A DNA stretch of 64,000 bases from Uranotaenia lowii. Lineage: Eukaryota; Arthropoda; Insecta; Diptera; Culicidae. This document shows, one piece after another, positions 1 through 11,023 of this stretch. The position numbers and the translations under genes are program-made. The stretch's first letter is position 1. Each line of letters begins with the position of its first letter. The notes beneath the pieces were generated by a model. That model saw nothing but the letters and a program-made list of their open reading frames with translations. It did not search any database and was not told the DNA's origin. The stretch covers positions 237,416,503-237,480,502 of the forward strand of contig NC_073692.1 of assembly GCF_029784155.1 (NCBI RefSeq), written 5' to 3'.

Positions 1-1
1 A

Positions 2-1531
2 GCTTTAAAGTACATATTTACTGTTAGGTCACGACCTTGTGCCAGGATAGAACGTTGGGTTCTCCGTTTGCAAGCTTTTGATTACCAAGTAATTCATATT
101 CCCGGTGAGAAAAACGTAGCAGATGTTTTATCACGTTTAGCTACAATGAAGCCAATACCATTTGACCCTGCAGAAGAACTATTCATGAATCAAATCGCAC
201 TTTCTGCAGCAACATCGGTAGCTTTAAAATGGGACGAAATCGAAAAAGTTTCTCAAGAAGATCCCGAAATCCTTGAAATATTGGAATATCTTGATCAAGG
301 ACGTTACGAATTGTTACCTATTTCATTCAAAGTTATTGCTAATGAACTATGCAGATTAAATAAACTGTTGTTACGGTCAGATAAAATTGTTATACCAGCT
401 GCCCTTCGAGAACGAGTGCTGAGAATTGCCCATGAAGGTCATATAGGTATTCGCATGATGAAGCAACATCTTCGCACTTCCGTATGGTGGCCTAAAATGG
501 ATGCAAATGTAGAATCATTTGTGAAAAAGTGTCGAGGATGCATTCTTGTATCAAAACCAGATCCTCCTGAACCGATGATCCGAAAAGATCTTCCAAACGC
601 ACCATGGGAAGATATCGCCATAGATTTTTTAGGTTCATTACCAAATGGTGAAACTTTATTGGTCGTCGTAGACTATTTTAGCTGTTACGTTGAAGTACGA
701 GAAATGAAACGTACTACTGCAACGGATACTATTCACGAGCTTTCGAAAGTGTTTGCAATATTTGGTGTACCAAATAGCATGAGAGCAGACAACGGTCCTC
801 AGTTAAAATCTGACTGTGAAGAGTTCAGACAATTTTGTGCTGAGTTTGGAGTTCGGTTGGTCAATACTATTCCGTATTGGCCTCAACAAAACGGTGAAGT
901 GGAAAGACAAAACAGATCATTGTTGAAGAGAATGAGAATAGCTCAGGAATTGGGTCAAGATTGGAGAAAGGTTCTCTACCAGTATCTGCTTACTTACCAC
1001 TCTACTCCGCATACAACTACCGGTCGTTCACCATCAGAGCTCATGTTCGAAAGACGCATAAGGAACAGACTACCTCAGGTGCCACAATTAGTACACGTTG
1101 ATGAAGAAGTCAGAGATAGAGATCGCGTTCAAAAACAAAAGGGGAAAGAGTATGTTGATGCTCAACGTAAAGCTCGAATAATTTCACTGGACGTTGGAGA
1201 TCGTGTGATAGTCAGGAGATTTCGCAAAGAAAACAAGCTCAGTACTGACTACGCACCAGAAGTGTTCGAAATAATACGGAGATCTGGAGCGGATGTAACA
1301 TTGAAATCCATAAGCACTGGAAAAGAATGCAGGCGCAATGTAGCGCATTTGAAGAAATTGGTAGACGAAGAAGATCAAGGTGAGACCGAAGATCATGCTG
1401 TGGAAAACTCAACACCCACAACGGAGATCAGGGTAGATCATCAGGAACCTTCGACATCAGAAGCCGTTCAACCCGGAATTAAACGGTTAAGGAAGGAACC
1501 ACGACATTTCGAAGATTTTGTTACTTATTAA
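2..1531 (+). CDS. Ty3/gypsy pol, C-terminal part (RNase H end and integrase)
   Basis: The frame is open from base 2, so the gene is cut by the window edge. The first residues match the end of a retroelement RNase H (PLKYI-like start, then an IPGEKNVADVLSRL stretch that closes the domain). Integrase follows: an HHCC zinc finger (HEGH ... CRGC), then a catalytic core with D in AIDFLG, D in ADNGPQ and E in QNGEVERQ. A basic C-terminal tail ends at TAA. There is no env-like frame after it. Integrase joins the reverse-transcribed copy to host DNA. A purine tract and LTR follow within 30 bases, so the 3' half of the element is complete. The reading frame is unbroken over 500 codons, suggesting a fairly recent copy. 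Upstream gag, protease and RT lie outside the window. Confidence 0.93.
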   Translation, partial: ALKYIFTVRSRPCARIERWVLRLQAFDYQVIHIPGEKNVADVLSRLATMKPIPFDPAEELFMNQIALSAATSVALKWDEIEKVSQEDPEILEILEYLDQGRYELLPISFKVIANELCRLNKLLLRSDKIVIPAALRERVLRIAHEGHIGIRMMKQHLRTSVWWPKMDANVESFVKKCRGCILVSKPDPPEPMIRKDLPNAPWEDIAIDFLGSLPNGETLLVVVDYFSCYVEVREMKRTTATDTIHELSKVFAIFGVPNSMRADNGPQLKSDCEEFRQFCAEFGVRLVNTIPYWPQQNGEVERQNRSLLKRMRIAQELGQDWRKVLYQYLLTYHSTPHTTTGRSPSELMFERRIRNRLPQVPQLVHVDEEVRDRDRVQKQKGKEYVDAQRKARIISLDVGDRVIVRRFRKENKLSTDYAPEVFEIIRRSGADVTLKSISTGKECRRNVAHLKKLVDEEDQGETEDHAVENSTPTTEIRVDHQEPSTSEAVQPGIKRLRKEPRHFEDFVTY

Positions 1532-1559
1532 ATAGTTAAAAAAAAAAGTAAGGGGGGGT

Positions 1560-1761
1560 TGTAGGGTCGCCCCTCGGCGAGAAATGTGAAATATTTGAAC
1601 CGATGTGAAGATTCGGAAAAACTAAGGCGGCCGTGGAAAAACGGAGAGAAAAAAAAAGAGAGTTGAGGCGTACACACGTGGAGTGACACAGAAGACGGTG
1701 AATAAACGGATTATAATTGTGAAATTGATTTTGTATTATTTCTTGACATCGAATCCCTACA
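1560..1761 (+). repeat. 3' LTR of the gypsy element, with polypurine tract
   Basis: A G-rich purine tract (AAGTAAGGGGGGGT, ending at 1560) directly precedes TGTAGGG, and CCCTACA closes the unit at 1761. This TG...CA pair with matching inverted heptamers is a standard LTR boundary. An AATAAA signal lies near 1700. Length is 202 bases. The 5' LTR is outside the window, so the target duplication cannot be checked. Confidence 0.75.
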
Positions 1762-3329
1762 GCTGCGTCGAGAATCATAGCAACCAAAAGTATGTTTTGG
1801 TTTGTTTATTTCGTTCCGTTGTTTTGTGTATTTCACTTGTTGTCACGAAAGAAATCCCAGTTCAATTTTCCACGGAATATACGCTGCTTGGAGGACGGTT
1901 GCGGCCTCACAGAAGCAAAATTCGCTGTGCAAAATTTAAACAACATCAAACGATACAACAGGTAGGAGATTTAAAATAATACAGAAATATTTAAACAGAA
2001 ATATTAATAATGATTTCATTTCTGTTTCAGGGTATGCTACATCGTAGGAATTGACCTCCAGTTAATTTGCCTTCAGAAGCCAATTGATTGCGGAAACGAT
2101 CTGAATCGGTCGACAGGTGAAGCTGTGGCCCAGATCAGTTCAACTACTGCACGGTGTTAACTAAAAAAGGAAGTAGCGGTCATATTGGCATAAATGTTAG
2201 ATTAATGTAATTTTAAATGTAAATATAGTTATAAATGTATTGGCTTTAAATGATTGTTGAAAGATAAACTACAAATCCGAAAATCCATTTGTACAACACT
2301 AATATTTTCATGTGACGGATTCATATCATTATGATTAATCATATGAATGTGAATTTAAATGGTTTGAAAATAATTTGAAAAAAAAAATTGACGAATATTT
2401 CATTATTTAGTCTATTTGTGTCAAACTTTGACAAAAAAAAAGTTAAAAAGGAACTGTTAAAATCCTGCTGACGCGCAAGAATTTTGGTTTTTTTCAAAAC
2501 CAAAACGTCGACGCTGAAGAACGCTGCTGTTTAGAACAAGTTTTGCGTTTTAGTACAATGTTTTTACTGACGCGACGCACTATTGTGTTGGCTCAAATGG
2601 ATAATGGCATCCTCAAAATCAAATGTCAACGCGACGCTGACACGACGCGACGCACGACAGGCTATTGTGAGGCCGCCTTAAAACTTCCGACGACGTTTTA
2701 AAAATGGAAGTAAAACAAATCTGAACTTACCATAAATGAAATTGGACTAGTATAACCTTCCAAAGCTGTTCGCAAAATTTCTGTACAAATCTATTTTAGA
2801 TAAATTTGACCTGTAATTTACGTACGTTCTTATGGCCGCAAATATCGACCGATTTCGATGAATTTTAATTCATTGTATAGGTAATTTATTCTTGTTTCTC
2901 AATATCGAAAAAATAGTTGAAATATTCTACGAGATCACCAGTAGCTGATTCCGAATGAAAAAAGTCCCGAAAAAGAGCTCTTTTTAGAATGCTTATAACT
3001 TGTGACAGGATACAAATATTGCGCTGATTTTATAATATTTGGAATTGTCAAGAATAAATATATCCATGGATGTATAAGTTTTTGGTGGTCCGAGGGAAGT
3101 TTTGGCCGCTGTCTCGGAACTTCCGGTAGAAAAAAATCTTACTTAAAAAAAGTCACACAATATTGGCTTTACATTGCTGTATCTCGTTTAACAGATAACC
3201 GATTCTCTAAATTCAAATTTTAGTTTTTTTTTTCGTTAACTTTATTATTCTTTTTGTTATTATTTTTGATATATTTTATTATAAATATTTTAATGGATGG
3301 GCAACATTTCCAAAGTTTACGTCCATGAT
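1762..3329. other. Unassigned non-coding DNA with a possible short inverted-repeat element
   Basis: No credible gene. GCGGCCTCACA at 1901-1911 is mirrored by TGTGAGGCCGC at 2667-2677, and the right part (2460-2680) is full of GACGCGACGC-type words, so 1.9-2.7 kb may be a non-autonomous DNA element that landed just beyond the LTR. No clean target duplication was found. The stretch 2820-2990 resembles 35380-35530, so it is a dispersed repeat. Confidence 0.4.
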
Positions 3330-4112
3330 TTAAGATTCGGATTGCAGATTTCAGATTGCAGATTTCAGATTTCAGATTTCAGATTCAGATTCAGATTTCA
3401 GATTTAGATTTCAGATTCAGATTCAGATTTCAGATTCAGATTTCAGATTCAGATTCAGATTTCAGATCCAGATTTCAGATTCAGATTTCAGATTCAGATT
3501 TCAGATTCAGATTTCAGATTCAGATTTCAGATTCAGATTTCAGATTCAGATTTCAGATTCAGATTTCAGATTCAGATTTCAGATTCAGATTTCAGATTCA
3601 GATTTCAGATTCAGATTTCAGATTCAGATTTCAGATTCAGATTTCAGATTCAGATTTCAGATTCAGATTTCAGATTCAGATTTCAGATTCAGATTTCAGA
3701 TTCAGATTTCAGATTCAGATTTCAGATTCAGATTTCAGATTCAGATTTCAGATTCAGATTTCAGATTCAGATTTCAGATTCAGATTTCAGATTCAGATTT
3801 CAGATTCAGATTTCAGATTCAGATTTCAGATTCAGATTTCAGATTCAGATTTCAGATTCAGATTTCAGATTCAGATTTCAGATTCAGATTTCAGATTCAG
3901 ATTTCAGATTCAAATTTTAGATTCAGATTTCAGATTCAGATTTCAGATTCAGATTTCAGATTTCAGATTCAGATTCAGATTCAGATTTCAGATTCAGATT
4001 TCAGATTTCAGATTCAGATTTCAGATTCAGATTTCAGATTCAGATTTCAGACTCAGATTTCAGATTCAGATTTTAGATTCAGATTTCAGATTTAAGATTC
4101 AGATTCATATTT
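3330..4112. repeat. 13-bp tandem repeat array (CAGATTCAGATTT)n
   Basis: About 55-60 copies of a 13-bp unit made of one 6-mer (CAGATT) and one 7-mer (CAGATTT). The centre is almost uniform and the two ends carry variants (CAGATTT doublets, CAAATTTTAG, TTTAAG). Because 13 is not a multiple of 3, all three frames are read in turn, giving an open frame with a 13-residue period. That is a by-product of the repeat lacking stop words, not evidence of a protein. Confidence 0.95.
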
Positions 4113-4684
4113 TTGTTAAGCATTGTACCGCCAATGCAGTAACATCACTAGAATCCGCATGAAACTTGCTTTTTTTTGCATTTAGTTTTATTGCCTATAC
4201 CTTACGTTAACACACTCAAAATCCAGTGCAAAGCTGAATTTAGGTGTAGGGATTGACTCAGAAAATCCAAATTGATAAAAAGTTTCAAAAAACAGCTACA
4301 TTTGAGAAGCCATCATAAATTATGTATTTCGTATTTCAAAAATCTAAAAATGCCAAAATGTGTCAAATTACGTCCACTTTTCAATTCACTTTATCAAAAT
4401 TTTCTACTGTAACAGGAACAGGTTTGGCGGTTGATTGATTGAAAAGTACGGGTTTTACACAACTTTTTTACATTTTTTGTGGCCATGATCTTAGAAAAAT
4501 TTAAAAAAAATTGTTTAATATGTGCAACAGATAGCTTCTAACTTCAACTTTTTCAGGCTCTAAGTGAATTTTTTTTCGAGCACTTAATAACTGATTTACA
4601 GCCTTTTTCCCGAAGCATGTTTTTTCATATACAAAATTTTTGGACTTTACATAACTTTAAAGTTATTGATTGTAGCTAGAATAA
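4113..4684. other. Unassigned AT-rich spacer
   Basis: No open frame of note, no recognised repeat boundary. Homopolymer A and T runs are frequent. Confidence 0.5.
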
Positions 4685-5183
4685 GCTTGCCAGATTGCCC
4701 GGTTTTATCCGGGTTTGCCCGGATATTTGATGCAAAATTTCGAGAAAGTCCGGTCCGGCCCGGTTGCCCGGATATCGTGAAAAATGTCCGGATATTGCCC
4801 GGATTTTTTCACAATTTTTACAAAGAAACCAAAAAAAAAAAATCAAAGTTTTTGATTCAGTTTCAGCAAAACCGATGATCGGTATGGAAATTTTCAACGG
4901 TTGTTTCAAATAATTTCGCTGATTTACTTTTGTAAACCTTTAAATATTAAAGTGTTCTAAAAAGTTTTTGGAAGTCTGCAATTACATTAATTAAATATTA
5001 ATTTCATTTTTTTTTTGCCTTTTTTCTTTGCTTTTATATATAATAACACCAAAATTTTGTCCGGTATTTGCCCGGTTTTTGGATTTGAAAAATTGAAATC
5101 CATGCCCGGATATTGCCAGGTTTTTTTGAAAAAATGCCCGGAATTGCTAGGCCCGGGTGGGAGTGGAAAAAAATCTGGCAACC
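4685..5183 (+). mobile_element. Non-autonomous TTAA-type element, CCCGG-rich family, copy 1
   Basis: The unit begins GCTTGCCAGATTGCCCGG and ends with AAATCTGGCAACC. Flanks are ATAA on the left and TTAA on the right. Copy 2 at 13415-13909 is nearly the same length in the opposite orientation and has an exact TTAA pair. The interior repeats GCCCGG and CCGGAT words on both sides of an AT-rich middle. No protein is encoded. TTAA targets fit piggyBac-like or Kolobok-like transposition; the choice is an inference. Confidence 0.7.
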
Positions 5184-5225
5184 TTAAGCTAGAAGTTGTC
5201 TGAGAAACATATTTGAGTCGAATTA

Positions 5226-5623
5226 GGCTGGAACAAATTTCAATTTCTTCTTTTGTCACCCCCCCCCCCCCCCCTTCGAAATTTTCAAAAACCCGAAGGG
5301 GGAAAAAAATAAATTTTGAAGTTTTTTATGTAAATTTCGAAAACAAAATTCAAATATCCGAAAGATTAAAAGACCAAAAAACAAATTTTGGAAGATGGGA
5401 GGTATTTTAGCTTTTCTATTCATGATTTCATTGAATTTTTCGATAAAAAATTGCTTGATCTATAGATTTTGTGCAATGGTATTGTATGCAATTTGATTGC
5501 ATACAAGATTTCGTGCAATTTATTCCAATTTATTTGTTTTTTGCATTATTTTTTATTCTCCCCCCCCCCTTTCGGTGTTCATACTCCGAGTGACAAAAGA
5601 AGGATTTGAAATTTGTTCCGGCC
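5226..5623. mobile_element. MITE with 3-bp TTA duplication (PIF/Harbinger-like)
   Basis: GGCTGGAACAAATTTCAA at the left end is mirrored by TTGAAATTTGTTCCGGCC at the right, and the similarity continues through a TTTTGTCAC word into C-rich runs. TTA sits on each side (5223-5225 and 5624-5626). A 398-base unit with long inverted ends and a TWA duplication fits the PIF/Harbinger pattern. It is non-coding. Confidence 0.7.
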
Positions 5624-6060
5624 TTATAAGCTTTTCTGAACTATAACTTTTGTAGAAATCGGTTGAGAAACAAGGGAGTTTTAGCGAAAACGGTGTTTGC
5701 CGTCATTTAACCGCTCGTGGTATGAATAGGTATACGTATTGAAAACCGCAACACTTAAAAAAAATTGAAAAAACGCAAAAATACTTGCATTTTAAAAATA
5801 AAAATAGTTCTGTCGTTAAATTTGCGAAAAAACAATTATATTAGGCGTAATCATCGTTTAAAGTTCAAAAACCGTCATTTGACCGCCTCCGGTACGTTTA
5901 GTGTTAGTCTATCCTTTTTCAGTTTTGTTTCTGTTAAAAATTTGTCGATTAAAAAAATAACGTGAAACTCTGAAAACTTTTATTACCTAAATATTATTTT
6001 TAATGCGGCCCACTAAAATAATTTCAAATTGCCCGTGGCTTTTAAAGGTTGCTCGTCCCT
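5624..6060. other. Unassigned repeat-like spacer
   Basis: No gene seen. The motif GTCATTT(A/G)ACCGC occurs twice (near 5702 and 5872), and the phrase around 5636-5690 is similar to 51173-51230, so this is part of a dispersed repeat that I cannot name. Confidence 0.4.
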
Positions 6061-6061
6061 G
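6030..6061 (-). repeat. Probable terminal inverted repeat of the hAT element
   Basis: On the minus strand the sequence begins CAGGGACGAGCAACC, the CAGGG... start typical of hAT ends. The partner end upstream of the transposase was not found before 8123, so the element seems truncated there or altered. Confidence 0.5.
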
Positions 6062-6278
6062 ATATAGATTATTTAGCAAAACATTGAAAAATTTGATGAA
6101 AATCATTTCTCTATAGTTTCGTGCTTCTTCATTCGGATATGTTTTCTCATTTATAATTTATTTACTCTCTGAATTTCATGGTAATGATAAATGTTTTATT
6201 CAAATTAATTTAAATTAAGATCTATGTCCAGGGCCTTGATAATTTCATCGAGAAGATCCTTATTCATTTTAACAACCA

Positions 6279-8030
6279 TTATGTCCATTTTATGGTATTT
6301 TTATCCAGCCGCATTCTTTTATCCGAAAGTGCGTCTTTCAAACGGCTAAACAGCCTCTCTACTGATATCTGTGTCGCTGGAGCAGAGAGCACAACCTTGG
6401 CCAAACGATATAATTTTGGGTAACTGTAACGTTGCTCGTTCCAATACTTAATTATATCGAACGTGAGTGATCTGCTTTTAATTTGCTCTGATTGCGAGGG
6501 TCCTATTTGAATTTTTCTTCTACTTTCTAACTTCGAGAGCTCCGTAATCAAACTATCTTCTCTTGGAGTCAAATTGGCTCCTTCTTCACAGAAGAAAACC
6601 GAAAGAAAACTGTCTACATCAACAATTGATGCATACGGTCTTCTTTCGGTTTCTTCTGCGGTTTCAGACCTAGAAAGGTCGTCCAGCCGTTGGCTAAGAT
6701 CCTTGAAATAGTTCTGAAATAGAGTTTAAAATTGTGAACAATGAAAATAGTAAAATGATAATTTTTTACTTTTGCTTCAATTTTTTCCTCGACGCTCAGT
6801 CTTCCGGACCCAGCAAAATTGAACCTTGGGTCCAAGAACAAGCACGCTTTAAAAATTGCATTTTTGGTCAGATTTTTTAATCGATTTCCCAATGCCATAT
6901 AAAGGTGCCTGGCCAATTGGTTCTGGTTTTTAACTTTGTATAGCTCCGCTTGGCACGTCAGCCAATACGCGTAAAAATCCGATAATGGGACGAGTTCTTT
7001 TTGAAGGTTCAATGTCAATAAATAGATGGGTTCGAAGGCTTCGATAAAGTTCAATACAAACTTCCAGTGGCGAGAAAGATCTGTAATTGTCATATTCGTT
7101 AAGCACAGTTTTAAATATTTAATTCAAAGTAAAGAAAGTAATTAAAATTTTACCAAATGATCTGTCTTGACTCTTCAGGATATCGAGAAAAGTTCGCTCT
7201 TTTAGATCTTTTAAATATTTAAGCAACAGAAACCAGATATTCCACCTAGTTTCTGTTACTTTAGGAGGCAGGGGAACTTTGCGAAACTCAAAGAGTTTTC
7301 TGAAGATCTTACTACGCATTTTTTTACAGATGTTATTGATGCTGTGTAGTCGACCGCGGTAATACTTCAAAACATCCCATACGCAAAGTTGAGCAGTATG
7401 TGCGGCACATCTTATGCTGTCAACGGAAAAGAACTGAATTTCGTCTTCATGTTCTATATAGTTCAGATCAGGATCTTCTACATTCCCTACTGGATTATTG
7501 TTTACATAATCGTCCGATACTAAAAAATTGCTACTATTGCTTGACTCGTCTCCATCTTCTTCTTCTTCCTCCTCGTCTACTTCGTCGTCTCCTTCGTTTT
7601 CCACCTGTGCTTGTTCTATAAACAATGTGTCTAGCGAAACCGGTGCATCCGGCACACTCATAATACGGTTCAACCATTTAACGGAGGCCAACATATTGGC
7701 TCCGTTGTCACTTGTAATTGTAGACAATAGACCTATTTGCCGCTGGTAGTGTTCGTAAAATTATGCTGGTTGTTTCACCAACACTTTTCAGTTTTGGGAC
7801 AATTAACCTCAAAAACGACCATGTGCGTCGACTGGCTGCCCGTTTTTTTGTACCGAGAGTTTTTGAGGTTAATTGTCCCGTCTCATCTGTACACGCTCAG
7901 CTAGTGTGCGTAAGAAATGTCAAAAACAACTCTATTGTTCCCGATGGATGCCGTAAAGCTCCATAACTTGCTCTATAGCGTTTGCCAAGTTTTGGTTTGT
8001 TTGCCTTTCGATCATCTCACAACAAGCTGT
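6279..8030 (-). pseudogene. hAT-family transposase, spliced and decayed
   Basis: Read on the minus strand, the pieces in order are: a short N-terminal block near 7915-8030 (an AIEQVMELYG-like stretch), a main exon about 7154-7727 with TSDNGAN (catalytic D region), an acidic low-complexity insert and SIRCAAHTAQL plus TETRWN; then exon 6770-7080 (ending SVEEKIEAK) and exon 6279-6713 with the hAT C-terminal dimerisation block (SVERLFS). Junctions 7153/7081 and 6769/6714 have GT and AG ends with about 56-73-base introns. The N-terminal block ends in a stop and is separated from the main exon by a 100-200-base insertion, and the last residues run into stops, so it is not functional as it stands. 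The element's 3' tip is probably CAGGGACGAGCAACC (minus strand, ending at 6061). Confidence 0.85.
7796..7879. repeat. Short inverted repeat inside the hAT pseudogene
   Basis: A 21-base arm (starting GGGACAATTAACC, 7796-7816) is exactly mirrored at 7859-7879 with a 42-base loop. It lies in the non-homologous insertion that interrupts the hAT transposase, so it may be a small transposed hairpin. Confidence 0.75.
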
Positions 8031-8122
8031 TGAAAAAGAGTTAAGAGAATATTGAAAAAAAGAAATAAACTGAATGAATCTGCTTAGTTTTCGGAAATCA
8101 GTTAATTACTTTTGATATTAAT

Positions 8123-8404
8123 TGTGGGATATGAGAAAAGGAATCGTGTCAAATGTCGAATTAAGTCAAACAATGCAACTGGCATCACTATTTGCCAGCA
8201 TTGTTAGATATGTCACGAATGATGTCTTTCTCACACCAATCCTCTCTTTCCCTCCAACGGGCTCAGACACAGGCCCGACTAGTTCGTCGGTCGGTTCGTC
8301 TGTCGTGCACCAGACAGGTTGTGCGTTTCTGCCGCGCTGAGATCAGACGAAGGGAATCCGGATTGTCGTGTAGGTTTTCCGGTAGACCCCCGATTGGCCC
8401 CACA
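8123..8404 (+). repeat. 5' LTR
   Basis: Starts TGTGGGATATGAG and ends CCCCACA; 282 bases. It matches the right LTR except for scattered changes and an extra TCGGTCGG-type stretch. Confidence 0.9.
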
Positions 8405-8407
8405 TTT

Positions 8408-8423
8408 TGGCGACCGTGACAGG
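8408..8423 (+). promoter_or_regulatory. tRNA primer-binding site
   Basis: TGGCGACCGTGACAGG lies three bases after the left LTR. This is the TGGCGACCGTGACA-type site found in several insect Ty3 elements, which I recall as a tRNA-Arg primer; the tRNA assignment is from memory. Confidence 0.7.
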
Positions 8424-8614
8424 ACGGAATATCACAATGTTGATATTCCCCTTATCCTTGAAGTAAGGAAAGTGTAAATGAAGTATACTTCTCTACGCCA
8501 ACAAATTGTGTTTTTCAAAAATGGCGGCGGTGAAGTGAACGAAAACAGTGCAAGTGGTGAGACAATCGAGACAATACCAGATTGCTGAAATATTTGAAGT
8601 TTTGTGTCAAAGTT

Positions 8615-9030
8615 CGGCGGATACCGACTTTGGCTAGAAAAACCGGCGGATACCGGTATATAAATTATCACAGATCGGCGGATACCGACTGTGGATGCAA
8701 AACCGTGTGGATACCGGATAAATAAGGAAATCCGGCGGATACCGGTATACAAATTTCTGTTGTTGGCGGATACCGACTATAGATTGTGAGAAAAACCGAA
8801 TGGTACCGGTGAATGAGGCTCAATAGTTCGGTGGATACCAACTTTGAACGAGAAAAAAATCGGTGGATACCGTTGAATGAGTTCTAAAAGTTCGGCAGAT
8901 ACCGACTTCGTATTGAAGACAGAAGAAATGACGGAGGCATTGAAGTCTGTTTCAATTGTTTGGCTGCTACCGACTTAGGATTGAAAAATCCGGTGAACTC
9001 CAGATATTGAGTTTTGATAATTCGGTGGAT
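8615..9030 (+). repeat. Cluster of CGGnGGATACCG motifs in the LTR element leader
   Basis: At least ten spaced copies or variants: near 8615, 8643, 8676, 8703, 8732, 8763, 8797, 8829, 8861, 8893, with weaker ones to 9030 and one near 9287. Spacing is about 30-35 bases. The core is CGG-CGGATA-CCG, so each copy can form a 3-5-bp stem with a 6-base loop. Endings alternate between ...CCGAC and ...CCGG. Confidence 0.85.
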
Positions 9031-10630
9031 TCCGGCTCACGATTATTTAAACTCTAGGAAAAGTGAAAAAAATGGAAATCAAATGACAAGTCTTGTGATT
9101 CGATATTATTGAACGAAAAAAAACTATTTTGAATGATGGTGGATCAATTGAAAAACATTCAGTCTTATCCAAAATGGCAGATAGATATATTTGATAACAT
9201 TGCGTCCCAACGATTGTGATATTGATTTGGAAATTTCACGTACGTCGGGTTATTGAAAAGGCGACCTAGAACAACAGATTTTGAATTCCGGCGGATACTG
9301 GATGAATAATGTTCTGACTTGTATAACCAATCTGGTCAAATAATTTGGGCGTAAAATCTTCAGTAAGATGAGACTGCATAAAGCTGTATTGTTTTATTTA
9401 TCGATGAGCTTCGAAACAGCGATTAAAGTTGCTGAAAGTTGCTAAAACCAAGGCGGGTAAAAAGAGAGGATTATTTCACATCGGAATGGTTGAAAGATGA
9501 TGATGAATTGTTGGATGAAAAACCTTTTCAATGGAATTGATTCCAAAGTGAAACACTGATGAATTGAAAATCTTCTTATTTGTCTCGGGACATTTGTATG
9601 TTAAAGAATCATGGAAGAAAATCCTCATCCGAACAAAACACCATTTGTCAGACATAGATTTTTAGGCTGTGAAATAATGTAAAATGTATTGAGAAATGGA
9701 AAATTCTATCAAATGATAAATGAAGCGAGTTAACATCAGCAGACCATTGAAAAAAATAACAAGTATGACGTAAAATGGAGTTTAAGTCTGCAAGCTACAA
9801 TCTGAATTTTGAAATTGAACCTGAGATTTGCACCTGATGTCTGAGGTCTGCATTTAGAATTGCATTAACTCTGAGACTGAGTAAAATTTAGTTTGAGATA
9901 GAAACCAGACATTCAAATAAGATATTTCAGTATTATTTACTCATGAAATGTCTTAAATCTGTAATCATATCATTAAGTCTGAATTCTAAAGCTTATTTGA
10001 TATGTAGATACACTGTTGAAATTGGAAGTTTTCGCGCTGATGGACTGCAACCTTGTCAACCAGCGGGGATGAAAAGCGTCGTATAAGTTCAAATATATAA
10101 TAATGCACATCTGAGCTTCTTATTAAAAAATCAAATCATTCTGAAAATTATCAAAAAAGTTTTCACAATTTGATAGCTAGATCTGTCCTGTAAACCTGAA
10201 AGATGAAAGGATTAAAATCAAATTTGAAATTTTCAAAGCGTGGGTGTTCTGTTACCTAAACGATTCAGAGATGTTTGAAAAAGCATAAACTGGTCTGAAG
10301 AAGAAAAAAAACACTGCTTTGACAGAAGGCGAACTTAAAGAAGTGAATAAAAAGTTAATATTAAGAATAATGAAAAAGAGATATCACGAAAGTCTTTCGA
10401 AGACAACGATAGCCGAATCAAAAGGTATAATAACAGGAATAGATGACATATAAGGCAATAAAAACTCAATTTGAATTTACTTTTTCTTCTTTCTTTGTTC
10501 TAGTGTTTGAAGTTCTAGCATCGCAATTCTTTGTGATATGTTAGATTTTCTGGTTTTTCGAAACATAACTATAAATGGAATATTTTTGTCGTAAAACAAA
10601 ATAATTATTTTGTTTATTTTTTTTTATGGA

Positions 10631-10642
10631 GAAGAGGAAAGA
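10631..10642 (+). promoter_or_regulatory. Polypurine tract
   Basis: GAAGAGGAAAGA directly abuts the right LTR, the position expected for plus-strand priming. Confidence 0.8.
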
Positions 10643-10919
10643 TGTGGGATATGAGAAAAGGAATCGTGTCAAATATCGAATTAAGTCAAACAATGCAACT
10701 GGCATCACTATTTGCCAGCATTGTTAGATATGTCACGAATGATGTCTTTCTCACACCAATCCTCTCTTTCCCTCCAACGGGCTCAGACACAGGCCCGACC
10801 AGTTCGTCTGTCGTCTGTCGTGCACCAGACAGGTTGTGCGTTTCTGCCGCGCTGAGATCAGACGAAGGGAATCCGGATTGTCGTGTAGGTTTTCCGGTAG
10901 ACCCCCGATTGGTACCACA
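10643..10919 (+). repeat. 3' LTR
   Basis: Starts TGTGGGATATGAG, ends GGTACCACA, followed by TTAAT. It is 277 bases and nearly identical to the left LTR. Confidence 0.9.
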
Positions 10920-11023
10920 TTAATGATGATTCCGTAGGAAAAAAAAGTGTTTGAGGGACGTGTGGACTTATTGGAGTATTCATTAACATTTGCCGGCACT
11001 TTAAAATAAAGTTAAATCCAAGA

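Larger units (their letters stand above)
8123..10919 (+). mobile_element. Complete non-autonomous LTR retrotransposon (no protein)
   Basis: Two near-identical LTRs (8123-8404 and 10643-10919) flank 2.2 kb. A primer-binding site follows the left LTR and a purine tract precedes the right one. TTAAT is duplicated on both sides (8118-8122 and 10920-10924), showing one integration event with a 5-bp duplication as expected for Ty3-type integrase. The LTRs differ by only a few substitutions and one small indel, so insertion is recent. No frame of useful length exists between the LTRs, so mobilisation would depend on proteins from another element. The leader carries a cluster of short dyads (see 8615-9030). 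Confidence 0.9.

Noticed and set aside
2..1531. Endogenous retrovirus with env
   Set aside because: The pol frame is followed within 30 bases by a purine tract and LTR; there is no env-like frame.
3330..4112. CRISPR-like array
   Set aside because: The repeat units are contiguous without spacers and the genome is eukaryotic.
3356..4162. 268-codon open frame rich in Asp, Phe, Arg, Gln
   Set aside because: It is the 13-bp tandem array read through; the period of 13 residues and openness of all frames follow from the repeat.
7528..7749. Serine/leucine-rich plus-strand protein
   Set aside because: It is the antisense of the acidic insert in the hAT transposase.
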